Source: Caulobacter hibisci (GTDB taxonomy: Bacteria; Pseudomonadota; Alphaproteobacteria; Caulobacterales; Caulobacteraceae). Taken from it: a stretch of 64,000 nt of DNA. Shown here in pieces: positions 1 to 7,352 of the stretch (position 1 is its first letter; every line of letters begins with the position of its first letter). The translations under genes and the position numbers were made by a program. The DNA lies in NCBI RefSeq assembly GCF_016135805.1, contig NZ_JADWOX010000020.1, forward strand, positions 1 through 64,000. The letters run 5' to 3'. A model generated the notes under the pieces. That model ran no database searches and was not told the DNA's origin. It was given only the letters and a program-made list of their open reading frames with translations.

Positions 1-134
1 GGTTATGGTGGTTTGTCGTTCACACCCCGCGCTGCTGGTCGTTGGTCGTGAGCGCGCGTCCGGCCTCCCACCCCCCCCTCTGGTTGGTTCGGCACCCCCC
101 CCGCGGGGGGCCCCCGGGGCCTTGGCGCGGCGGA
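1..134. other. Left-edge sequence with no recognisable gene
   Basis: Downstream of argB at the window edge I see no credible coding sequence. The stretch is C/G-homopolymer rich, with runs of C around 70-78 and 94-102 and of G around 104-115. The gene that follows argB on the - strand must lie outside the window. Confidence 0.5.
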
Positions 135-190
135 AGCTGAAAACGGCCCCCCTCCGGCCCTTCGGGCCACCTCCCCCAGAGGGGGAGGAT
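135..190. repeat. Type A intergenic repeat
   Basis: This dispersed element lies just past the argB stop. It has a core CCGGCCCTTCGGGCC hairpin followed by a CTCCCCCAGAGGGGGAG palindrome. Near-identical copies occur around 24676-24724, 49130-49187 and, inverted, 50411-50453; a diverged copy is at 29711-29760. It may serve as a transcription terminator or mRNA-stabilising hairpin for argB. Confidence 0.75.
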
Positions 191-198
191 CGCGACCG

Positions 199-1176
199 TC
201 ATTTCGAGATCAGCGTGCCCGCGCCGTGCTCGCTGAAAAGTTCGACCAGCATGGCGTGCGGGCGGCGGCCGTCGAGGATGACGACGGCCTCGACGCCGCT
301 CTCCACGGCGTGGATGGCGTTCTCGAGCTTGGGGATCATGCCGCCGGTGGCCACGCCGTCGGCGATCAGCTGGCGGGCCTGCTCGATCGTCATCTCGCGG
401 ATCAGCTCGCCGTTGGCGTCGAGCACGCCCTTGATGTCGGTCAGCATCAGCATCCGCTTGGCCTTCAGGGCGCCCGCCAGGGCGCCGGCCACGGTGTCGG
501 CGTTGATGTTGAAGGTCTCGCCCTGCTCGGACACGCCGATCGGCGCGATCACCGGGATGTAGTCGGTTTCCGAGGTCAGCAGGGCCTGGATCAGGTGCGG
601 GTCGACCTTGGTCGGCTCGCCCACGAAGCCCAGGTCGACGACCTGCTCGATATTGCTGTCCGGATCCTTCTTGGTGCGGGTCACCTTCTCGGCGGTGATC
701 AGGCGGGCGTCCTTGCCCGACAGGCCCACGCCGCGCACGTCGGCCTCGGCGCCGGCGAGCGTGATCCAGTTGGCGATTTCCTTGTTGATGGCGCCCGACA
801 GCACCATCTCGGCCACTTCCATCGTCGCCTCGTCGGTGACGCGCAGGCCGTCGATGAAGGTCGACTTGACGCCGGCCTTGTCGAGCATGCGGCTGATCTG
901 CGGACCGCCGCCGTGCACCACGACCGGGTGCACGCCCAAGAGCTTCAGCAGCACGGCGTCGGCCGCGAACAGCTTGGCGACCTCTTCCTGGCCCATGGCG
1001 TGGCCGCCGTATTTGATCACCACCGTCTCGCGGTCGTAGATCTGGATATAGGGCAGGGCCTCGGCCAAAGTCTTGGCGGTGGCCCAGCCGGCTTCCTCGG
1101 CGACGTCGGTCAAGGCGGTGGTCCTGATGCGCGAAAATAGGCGCGCCTCGATAGCGGACCCCGCCCCCCCTGTCAC
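199..1176 (-). CDS. argB: Acetylglutamate kinase ArgB
   Basis: ArgB phosphorylates N-acetyl-L-glutamate with ATP, the second step of arginine biosynthesis, in the cytosol. The amino-acid-kinase fold is recognisable: IKYGGHAMG near residue 55 (phosphate-binding lysine and glycines), VVVHGGGPQIS near 87, and the C-terminal GGMIPKLENAIHAVESGV block with its catalytic lysine. The 325-residue length is slightly above the usual ~300, because the GTG start adds an N-terminal helix of the kind seen in arginine-sensitive enzymes. That GTG overlaps the upstream SemiSWEET stop by 4 bases (GTGA), so the two are probably translationally coupled. A start further inside cannot be excluded. Confidence 0.93.
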   Translation of the reverse strand: MTGGAGSAIEARLFSRIRTTALTDVAEEAGWATAKTLAEALPYIQIYDRETVVIKYGGHAMGQEEVAKLFAADAVLLKLLGVHPVVVHGGGPQISRMLDKAGVKSTFIDGLRVTDEATMEVAEMVLSGAINKEIANWITLAGAEADVRGVGLSGKDARLITAEKVTRTKKDPDSNIEQVVDLGFVGEPTKVDPHLIQALLTSETDYIPVIAPIGVSEQGETFNINADTVAGALAGALKAKRMLMLTDIKGVLDANGELIREMTIEQARQLIADGVATGGMIPKLENAIHAVESGVEAVVILDGRRPHAMLVELFSEHGAGTLISK

Positions 1177-1469
1177 CCTTTGACGTCTTTACGGTCCCTT
1201 TGGCGGCCATAGCGCCATTTCAACGCGAGCACGGCGGCCGACATCAGCAGGCAAGCCAGGTTCGAGGCCGCCACCGGCCAGGCCTTGATCATCAGACCGT
1301 AGGCCAGCCAGCAGGAGAAGCCGGCCACGGTGACCACATAGGTCCGCAGCGACACCGACGAGGCGTCCTTCTCGCGCACGATCTTGACGATCTGCGGGGC
1401 GAAACTGGTGATCGATAGCAGGGCCGCCACGGTTCCCACGACCACGGCGAAGGGCGAGGCCTGGGCCAT
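1173..1469 (-). CDS. SemiSWEET-type PQ-loop transporter
   Basis: A 98-residue integral membrane protein with three predicted helices and a PQ-loop motif (SFAPQIVKI, Pro-Gln at residues 25-26). This is the size and architecture of bacterial SemiSWEETs, which dimerise to form a bidirectional sugar pore in the inner membrane. The substrate cannot be read from sequence. Its ATG overlaps the lovR stop by one base (TGATG), and its own stop overlaps the argB GTG, so it is embedded in a run lovK-lovR-SemiSWEET-argB. The tail is strongly basic (KWRYGRQRDRK), as expected for a cytosolic end. Confidence 0.85.
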   Translation of the reverse strand: MAQASPFAVVVGTVAALLSITSFAPQIVKIVREKDASSVSLRTYVVTVAGFSCWLAYGLMIKAWPVAASNLACLLMSAAVLALKWRYGRQRDRKDVKG

Positions 1470-1933
1470 CAGGCCGTGCGCGGCATGTCGGTCAGGCCCC
1501 AGCGCTCGGCGAAGGCCGGGGCCAGCTCCAGGCCCACGGGCGGCCAGCCGGGGGCGTGGCCCTCTTCCAGGCAGACGGCCAGATAGGCCAGGGCCATCTT
1601 CACCCCATGTTCGGAATAGGGCTTGCCGATCACCCCGCAGGCGCCGGCGAAATCGTCGGGCAGGCGCTTGACGTTGGCGGTCATGAACAGGGCCACGCAG
1701 CCGCAGTCGTCATGAATCTTGCGCACCACCTCGACGCCGGTCGGGCCGTCCTGCAGGTGCACGTCGACGAGAGCCAGGTCGGGATGCAGCGAATTGGCCA
1801 AGTCGACCGCCTCGTCCGAACTCATGGCCAGGCCCACCGAGTGGTAGCCCACCTCTTCGGCGAGATATTCCAGCTCCGTGGCCAGCAACACCTCGTCCTC
1901 GACGATCAGCACATCCAACGCACGCCCGGACAT
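1469..1933 (-). CDS. lovR: Single-domain response regulator LovR
   Basis: A 154-residue receiver domain with no output domain. Acidic residues EDE are at 12-14, the phospho-acceptor is Asp57 in ALVDVHL, and the conserved lysine is in GVIGKPY. It sits 22 bases after lovK. In Caulobacter, LovR is the cognate receiver of the blue-light kinase LovK and acts on the general stress response and cell attachment; the assignment here rests on synteny and domain structure. A Pro/Gly-rich C-terminal tail of about 30 residues follows the receiver. The stop overlaps the SemiSWEET start by one base. Confidence 0.85.
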   Translation of the reverse strand: MSGRALDVLIVEDEVLLATELEYLAEEVGYHSVGLAMSSDEAVDLANSLHPDLALVDVHLQDGPTGVEVVRKIHDDCGCVALFMTANVKRLPDDFAGACGVIGKPYSEHGVKMALAYLAVCLEEGHAPGWPPVGLELAPAFAERWGLTDMPRTA

Positions 1934-1955
1934 GAAAACTGGGTCCTAACTCTGC

Positions 1956-3065
1956 TCAATGATGCACGCCGTTTACGGGCAGATGGATGACGACGCGGGT
2001 GCCGGAATCGGCCGCCGTGGTCTCGGACCGCGCCTTGAGCTGCTGGCAGAGCAGCTGGACGATGGTCAGTCCGAAACCCGAAGACCGGGCCGTTTCAGAT
2101 AGTCCAACGCCGTCATCGGCGATTTCGATCCGGAAATCGCCGTTCAGGCGAGTGATCGACACCAGGATCTCGCCGGGGCGGCCGTCGGGGAAGGCGTGGC
2201 GCAGAGCGTTGGAGAACAGCTCGCTGATCACCAGGGCCAGGGGCGCGGCCTTCGAGGCGGCGACGTCCACCCGCTCCAGGTCCAGCCGAACTCGGATCTC
2301 CTCGCGGTTGGCCGAGCCGGTCATGTCCGAGACCAGGTCGCGGACGAAGGCCGAGACGTCGAAGCGCTCGACGTCGGCGCTCTGGAACAGCCGGCGGTGG
2401 ACGGTGGCGATGGCGTTCACCCGCTCGAGGATGCCGCGCAGGCTGGCCTTGACCCCCGGCTCCTTCTCGCGCCGGTTCTGCAGCAGCAGGAGGCTGGAGA
2501 TGAGCTGCAGGTTGTTCTTCACCCGGTGGTCCACCTCGTGGAGCAGGGCGGTCTTCTGCTCCAGGGCCTGGGTCAGCTCGCGGGTGCGGGCCTCGACGGC
2601 GGCCTCCAGGTCGCTGCGGGTCTCGCGCAGGTGGTCCTCGGTGCGCTTCTTGTCGCTGACATCCAGCTGCGAGCCGAAGAAGTAGATGATCTGGCCCTGC
2701 TTGTTGCGCACCGGCGACAGGTACAGGGCGTTCCAGAAGGTGCTGCCGTCCTTGCGGTAGTTGAGGATGTCCATGGCGATGTCCTCGCCGTCGGCGATCG
2801 CGCCGCGCAGCTCGGCCACCGACGCGGGATCGGTCTCGGGACCCTGCAGGAAGCGGCAGTTGCGGCCGATGATTTCCGAGCGGACATAGCCGGTCAGCCG
2901 CAGGAAGGCGTCGTTGGCGAAGATGATCGGATTGTCGGCCTGGGTGGCGTCGGTGACGATCATCGCCATGCGGGTGGCCCGGATCGCCGCGGCGAAGGGG
3001 TCGTCTATGCCATGCTCGGCCGCGAGCTGGTCGCTCGCCCGCTGGGACTGCAGATAATCCGTCAT
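1956..3065 (-). CDS. lovK: LOV-domain blue-light histidine kinase LovK
   Basis: A soluble 369-residue photosensor kinase. Residues ~25-135 form a flavin-binding LOV (PAS) domain with the diagnostic GRNCRFLQG motif, whose Cys70 should form the light-induced flavin adduct. A coiled linker (~140-172) leads to a HisKA_2 phosphotransfer helix with His180 in EVDHRVKNNLQ. An HATPase domain follows, with the N-box ELFSNALRHA and G-boxes DDGVGLS and GFGLTIV. There are no membrane segments, so it is cytosolic. Length and His position match the Caulobacter LovK family. The purine-rich TGAGGA abuts the ATG, so ribosome binding looks weak. Confidence 0.92.
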   Translation of the reverse strand: MTDYLQSQRASDQLAAEHGIDDPFAAAIRATRMAMIVTDATQADNPIIFANDAFLRLTGYVRSEIIGRNCRFLQGPETDPASVAELRGAIADGEDIAMDILNYRKDGSTFWNALYLSPVRNKQGQIIYFFGSQLDVSDKKRTEDHLRETRSDLEAAVEARTRELTQALEQKTALLHEVDHRVKNNLQLISSLLLLQNRREKEPGVKASLRGILERVNAIATVHRRLFQSADVERFDVSAFVRDLVSDMTGSANREEIRVRLDLERVDVAASKAAPLALVISELFSNALRHAFPDGRPGEILVSITRLNGDFRIEIADDGVGLSETARSSGFGLTIVQLLCQQLKARSETTAADSGTRVVIHLPVNGVHH

Positions 3066-3167
3066 TCCTCAGCCCGACCCCGGCGTTGTTTTTGTTATGC
3101 CCCGTATCGCCTCAACGCCGGGCGCAGGGTCGGGTTCCCGACCAAGCTTCAGTGCTGAAATGCAAAA

Positions 3168-3195
3168 CGCGGCGGTCCCCATGGGGACCGCCGCG
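3168..3195 (-). terminator. Intrinsic terminator of the first sbp gene
   Basis: A perfect 28-base palindrome with 13-base arms around a central AT lies 30 bases past the sbp stop. On the - strand it is followed at once by TTTTGCATTT, the layout of a Rho-independent terminator. It should insulate lovK from the sbp transcription unit. Confidence 0.85.
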
Positions 3196-3224
3196 CCGCG
3201 ATAGGTCAAGCTTCAGCTAAGCCG

Positions 3225-4271
3225 TTATTTCGGCTGGTAGATCTTGTCGAACACGCCGCCGTCGGCGAAGTGCGTGGCCTGGGCCTTGCGCCAGCCGCCG
3301 AAGGTGTTGTCGATCGTCACCAGCGGGATCTTCTTGAACTTGTCGGCGTACTTGGCCGCGACGGCCTTGTTGCGCGGACGATAGTGGTTCTTGGCGATCA
3401 GGTCCTGGGCCAGCGGGCTGTAGAGGAACTTCAGATAGCCCTCGGCGACCAGGCGGGTCTTGTGACGGTCGACGTTCTTGTCGACGATCGCGACCGGCGG
3501 CTCGGCCAGGATCGAGATCGACGGCACGACGATCTCGAACTGACCCGGAATTTCCTCCAGCGCCAGGAACGCTTCGTTCTCCCAGGCCAGCAGCACGTCG
3601 CCGATGCCGCGCTGTGTGAAGGTGGTGGTGGCGCCGCGGGCGCCGGTGTCGAGCACCGGCACGTGCTTGAACAGGTCGGTGATGTAGGCTTGGGCCTTGG
3701 CCGGGTTGCCGCCCTTCTGCTTCAGGGCCCAGGCCCAGGCGGCCAGGTAGTTCCAGCGCGCCCCGCCCGAGGTCTTCGGGTTCGGGGTGATGACCTCGAC
3801 GCCCGGCTTCACCAGGTCGCCCCAGTCCTTGATCTTCTTCGGGTTGCCCTTGCGGACCAGGAACACGATGGTCGAGGTGTAGGGCGTGGAGTTGTCGGGC
3901 AGGCGCGACTGCCAGTTGGCCGGCAGCAGCTTGGCCTTGTCCGAGATCTCGTCGATGTCGTAGGCGAGCGCGAGCGTGACGACGTCGGCTTCCAGGCCGT
4001 CGATCACCGAGCGGGCCTGCTTGCCCGAGCCGCCGTGGCTCTGGTTGATGGTCAGGGTCTGGCCGACCTTCTTCTTCCAGTAACCGGCATAGGCGGCGTT
4101 GATCGCCTTGTAGAGCTCGCGGGTCGGGTCGTAGCTGACGTTCAGCAGGGTCAGCGGCTTGGGCTGGGCCAGGGCCTGGCCGGCGGTGAGGGTCGCGCCC
4201 CCGAAGGCCGCGGCGGCGCCGGCCGCGCCCAGCAGGCCGCGGCGGGTGGGAGACTTCAAGGCGGTGGTCAT
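3225..4271 (-). CDS. sbp: Sulfate ABC transporter substrate-binding protein (copy 1)
   Basis: A 348-residue periplasmic binding protein of the sulfate/thiosulfate family. Mature-region hallmarks are LLNVSYDPTRELY, QSHGGSGKQARSVIDG (anion-binding loop) and VRKGNPKKIKDWGDL. The N-terminus has a twin-arginine-like signal (SPTRRGLLGA, then a long Ala-rich stretch to ALAQ). The usual CysTWA permease/ATPase genes are not adjacent, so this component must serve a transporter encoded elsewhere. It is closely paralogous to the next gene upstream, from which it is separated by 116 bases, and probably has its own promoter in that gap. Tungstate or another oxyanion is possible, but sulfate is most likely. 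Confidence 0.85.
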   Translation of the reverse strand: MTTALKSPTRRGLLGAAGAAAAFGGATLTAGQALAQPKPLTLLNVSYDPTRELYKAINAAYAGYWKKKVGQTLTINQSHGGSGKQARSVIDGLEADVVTLALAYDIDEISDKAKLLPANWQSRLPDNSTPYTSTIVFLVRKGNPKKIKDWGDLVKPGVEVITPNPKTSGGARWNYLAAWAWALKQKGGNPAKAQAYITDLFKHVPVLDTGARGATTTFTQRGIGDVLLAWENEAFLALEEIPGQFEIVVPSISILAEPPVAIVDKNVDRHKTRLVAEGYLKFLYSPLAQDLIAKNHYRPRNKAVAAKYADKFKKIPLVTIDNTFGGWRKAQATHFADGGVFDKIYQPK

Positions 4272-4387
4272 GGCGATGTCGCTCTGTCTCGGGTGATGTC
4301 CATGGCGGTGTCGTGCGGATAACGCGCGAAGCTGACGCTCAGGCTCATACCCTATTGCCTAGGTAGGCTTCACGCCCAAGAAGACTC

Positions 4388-5413
4388 TCAGGGCCGGTAG
4401 ATTTGGTCGAAGACCCCGCCGTCGGCGAAATGCCGGGCCTGCGCCTTGGCCCAGCCGCCGAACTGGCCGTCGACCGTGGCCAGCGGGATCTTCGGGAATT
4501 TGTCGGCATACTTGGCCGCCGCCTTGGCGTTGCGGGGGCGATAGTGGTGCTTGCCGATCAGGTCCTGGGCGAGCGGGCTGTAGAGGAAGTTCAGATAGCC
4601 CTCGGCGATCAGCCGGGTGCCGCGCCGCTGCACCACCTTGTCGACCACGGCCACCGACGGCTCGGCCAGGATCGAACGCGACGGATAGACGATCTCGAAC
4701 TTGTCGGCCCCGAACTCGTCGCGGGCCAGATGGGCCTCGTTCTCCCAGGTCAGCAGCACGTCGCCGACGCCCCGCTGGGCGAAGGTGGTCATCGAGCCGC
4801 GCGCGCCGCTGTCGAGCACCGGCACCTGGCGATAGAGCTGCTGGACGAAGGCCCTTGCGGAGGCGTCGTTGCCGCCCTTCTGCTTCAGCGCCCATGACCA
4901 GGCGGCCAGATAGGCCCAACGCGGGGCGCCGCCGGTCTTGGGATTGGGGGTGATGATCTCGACGCCGGGCTTGGTGATGTCGCCCCAGTCCTTGATCTTC
5001 TTCGGGTTGCCCTTGCGGACCAGGAAGATGATCGTCGAGGTGTAGGGGGCCGAGTTCTGCGGCAGGCGCGACTGCCAGTTCTTGGCGATCAGGCCGCGGG
5101 CGGCGATCTGGTCGATGTCGTCGGCGAGCGCCAGGGTGACCACGTCGGCCTGCAGCCCGTCGATCACCGAGCGGGCCTGTTTGCCCGAGCCGCCGTGGCT
5201 CTGCTTGATGTCCAGGGTCTGGCCGACCCGCTTCTGCCAGTAGGCGGCGAAGGCGGGGTTGATCTCCTGGTACAGTTCCCGGGTCGGGTCGTAGCTGACG
5301 TTCAGCAGAGTGACCGCTTTAGGCTGGGCCAGCGCCCCCAGGGGCGCGGCCGCCGCCACGGCGCCGACGCCGATCGACAGGTCTCGGCGGGAAAGCGGGC
5401 GGAGCAGGGTCAT
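4388..5413 (-). CDS. sbp: Sulfate ABC transporter substrate-binding protein (copy 2)
   Basis: A 341-residue paralogue of the preceding gene. The same landmarks are present: LLNVSYDPTRELYQEI, QSHGGSGKQARSVIDG, FLVRKGNPKKIKDWGD and YLNFLYSPLAQDLI. The signal sequence again carries an Arg-Arg pair (LSRRDLSIGVG) and a short hydrophobic core ending at ALAQ, so Tat export is plausible. The copies differ mostly in the signal and in the 200-260 surface region, which suggests an old tandem duplication. No permease or ATPase gene accompanies the pair. Confidence 0.85.
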   Translation of the reverse strand: MTLLRPLSRRDLSIGVGAVAAAAPLGALAQPKAVTLLNVSYDPTRELYQEINPAFAAYWQKRVGQTLDIKQSHGGSGKQARSVIDGLQADVVTLALADDIDQIAARGLIAKNWQSRLPQNSAPYTSTIIFLVRKGNPKKIKDWGDITKPGVEIITPNPKTGGAPRWAYLAAWSWALKQKGGNDASARAFVQQLYRQVPVLDSGARGSMTTFAQRGVGDVLLTWENEAHLARDEFGADKFEIVYPSRSILAEPSVAVVDKVVQRRGTRLIAEGYLNFLYSPLAQDLIGKHHYRPRNAKAAAKYADKFPKIPLATVDGQFGGWAKAQARHFADGGVFDQIYRP

Positions 5414-5552
5414 CGGGCGTCCTCTGGGATAACGCCGAAACCTTGGCCGATCCGGGGGCCGCCGCGCGCCTGAATGTTTCTGAAGGCGGGATCAGAAAGG
5501 GGCGGGGGAGGGCTGCTCCCACGTCTTCCCTTCATCCCACTTTGAAGCCGCG

Positions 5553-5695
5553 ACCCCCTCCCCCTTGATGGGGGAGGGGCAGGGGTGGGGGTGGTGCGGC
5601 GTCAGACGCAGCACCGCCGCCAATTCAGCAGTCACCCCCATCCCCGACCCTTCCCCCATCAAGGGGGAAGGGAGAGTAGGCGGGAATGACGGGAG
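5553..5695. repeat. Type D inverted intergenic repeat between porin and sbp
   Basis: The arms CCCCCTTGATGGGGG and CCCCCATCAAGGGGG are about 75 bases apart and flank a GC-rich core with its own dyad (GTGCGGCGTC and GACGCAGCAC). The tail GGCGGGAATGACGGGA recurs near 20178. It fills the tandem gap between sbp copy 2 and the porin. The rest of 5414-5708 shows nothing else recognisable. Confidence 0.6.
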
Positions 5696-5708
5696 TTAGA
5701 GGCCTACC

Positions 5709-7148
5709 CTAGAACGCAAACTGGCTGCGCAGGTTGACGGCCTGGTAGCCCTGGCTCAGCGCCACGGCGCCGCCGGCCGGGTCCAGGCGATCCACGTCGA
5801 CGTCCAGGTAGTCGAGCGAGAACTTGGTCACCGAGTTGGGGAACCAGTTCACCCCGGCAGTCCAGATGGTCTGCTCGCCGCCGCGCACCCGGTCGGCCGC
5901 CAGGGTGGCGGTCTCGTGGTGGTTCAGGTCGAGCACCGAATAGCGGGCCGCCAGCTCCCAGGAGCCCCACTTGCCGGCCTTCGGGTCGAAGGCGTTGGCG
6001 ATCGTCGGGGCGTCGAAGGCGAAGGTCGAGGCGTTGTAACGGCGGGCCTCGCCGGTCAGCACCCAGCCGGCCTCGACATACCAGCCGCCGAACTTCGGAT
6101 CGCTGACGCCTGCGGCGGGGTTGCGGCGCTCGACGGCGATGTCGAACACCTCGCCCTGCACCAGCAGGTTCTTGTGCTGCACGGCCAGTTCGCCGCTGAA
6201 GTGGCGCAGGTTGTCGGCGTCGATGGCGCCGGTGGTGACCAGGGTCGTGCCGTCGACGCGCAGTTCCGGACGCTCGGCCAGGGTCAGCGGATAGGCGCCG
6301 CCGATGGTCGACTGGGCCGGGGTGACGATGTAGCCGCCCGCGACGCCGGTGTGGACGATCCAGTCCTTGGCCTTGACCGGCGCGAAGGCCGCGCGGGCCA
6401 CATAGGCCTGCTGCTCGTCGAAGGTCTGGGCGTCGCCGCTCTTGCCGCCGGTGGCGGCGGCCGACAGCAGCCAGTTCTCGCCGCTGGTCTGGACCTGCAG
6501 GGCGTAGCGGCGGTCGGCGGCGGCCAGGCCGCGCGTCAGTTCCGAGATCGCCGGACGCTCGGCGAACAGCGAGCCGTTGGTCGAGGCCGCGTCCTCCAGG
6601 CCCACGTTCGGGGCGAAGGCGCCGACCCGCACCTTGAAGGGCGCGTAGTTGTACTGGATGAACAGCTCCTGCAGCGCGCCGGCGCCGTCGGTGCCCGCGC
6701 CGCCGAAGTCGAGCAGGATGCTGTAGTCGAAGGCCTTGAAGAATTTGCCGTCGACGCCCAGGCGGGCGCGGCGGAAGTTGCTGCCGCTGTTGAGGTCGCG
6801 GCCGTTGCCGATCACGGCGGGCAGGCCCTTGTCCTGGAAGTAGTGGGCGGTGTCGAGCTGCATCACCCCGTGCAGGGTGGCGCTGAAGGCGCCGTCGGAC
6901 GAGGCGATGGTCGGGCGGCCGCCGGCGATGCTGACGGTCGCGGCGGGGGCAGCGGCGGGAGCGGCCTTGGGAGCGGCGGCGGTGGCCGTCTTGATCTCGG
7001 CGATCTGCTTCTGGAGGGCGGCGAGCTGGGCCTCGAGGGCCTCGATGCGCGCCTGTTGATCGGTCTGGGCGTGAGCGCCGCCGGCGACGGCGAGCGTCGC
7101 GGCGCCGGCCAGGGCGGCCGCGCCCCGGGCGAAGCGATTGATGGTCAA
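5709..7148 (-). CDS. Outer-membrane porin, Porin_O_P (OprP/OprO) family
   Basis: A 479-residue porin. A signal peptide (to GGAHA, ~residue 27) is followed by a short coiled coil (QARIEALEAQLAALQKQIAEIKTA), an Ala/Pro linker, and a beta-barrel of alternating strands ending in a C-terminal aromatic (LRSQFAF), the signal for Bam-mediated insertion. The family includes the phosphate and polyphosphate porins OprP/OprO. The neighbouring binding proteins are sulfate-type while the pho cluster lies on the other side, so anion specificity is open. It appears monocistronic, with a repeat element downstream and its own ~200-base leader. Confidence 0.82.
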   Translation of the reverse strand: MTINRFARGAAALAGAATLAVAGGAHAQTDQQARIEALEAQLAALQKQIAEIKTATAAAPKAAPAAAPAATVSIAGGRPTIASSDGAFSATLHGVMQLDTAHYFQDKGLPAVIGNGRDLNSGSNFRRARLGVDGKFFKAFDYSILLDFGGAGTDGAGALQELFIQYNYAPFKVRVGAFAPNVGLEDAASTNGSLFAERPAISELTRGLAAADRRYALQVQTSGENWLLSAAATGGKSGDAQTFDEQQAYVARAAFAPVKAKDWIVHTGVAGGYIVTPAQSTIGGAYPLTLAERPELRVDGTTLVTTGAIDADNLRHFSGELAVQHKNLLVQGEVFDIAVERRNPAAGVSDPKFGGWYVEAGWVLTGEARRYNASTFAFDAPTIANAFDPKAGKWGSWELAARYSVLDLNHHETATLAADRVRGGEQTIWTAGVNWFPNSVTKFSLDYLDVDVDRLDPAGGAVALSQGYQAVNLRSQFAF

Positions 7149-7210
7149 GGTCTTCCCCTCACGGCGATCTGGGCCGCCGTCTGTTGTCGATGGGAGGATG
7201 CTTAACGTTA

Positions 7211-7224
7211 GTCCTTAAACGGAC
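7211..7224. promoter_or_regulatory. Possible operator dyad upstream of the porin
   Basis: The short dyad GTCCTTAAACGGAC lies about 65 bases before the porin start, in an AT-richer patch that could hold the promoter. No known binding protein can be assigned. Confidence 0.25.
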
Positions 7225-7301
7225 CTTTAGTGCAGCGGCTCGCGGCGACGCTCGGCGCTGCGGCCGATTGTCGCCCGAGCAGCATCAAGCCCTTATGAAA
7301 A

Positions 7302-7330
7302 AGGGCCCCGCACGTTGTGCGAGGCCCCTT
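7302..7330 (-). terminator. Intrinsic terminator of the autotransporter
   Basis: A GC-rich stem (AAGGGGCCTCGCAC with GTGCGGGGCCCTT, loop AAC) lies 22 bases past the autotransporter stop. On the - strand it runs into TTTTTC. This is a clear Rho-independent terminator separating the autotransporter from the porin leader. Confidence 0.85.
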
Positions 7331-7352
7331 GTTCCACCTGAGCGGAAGTCGA

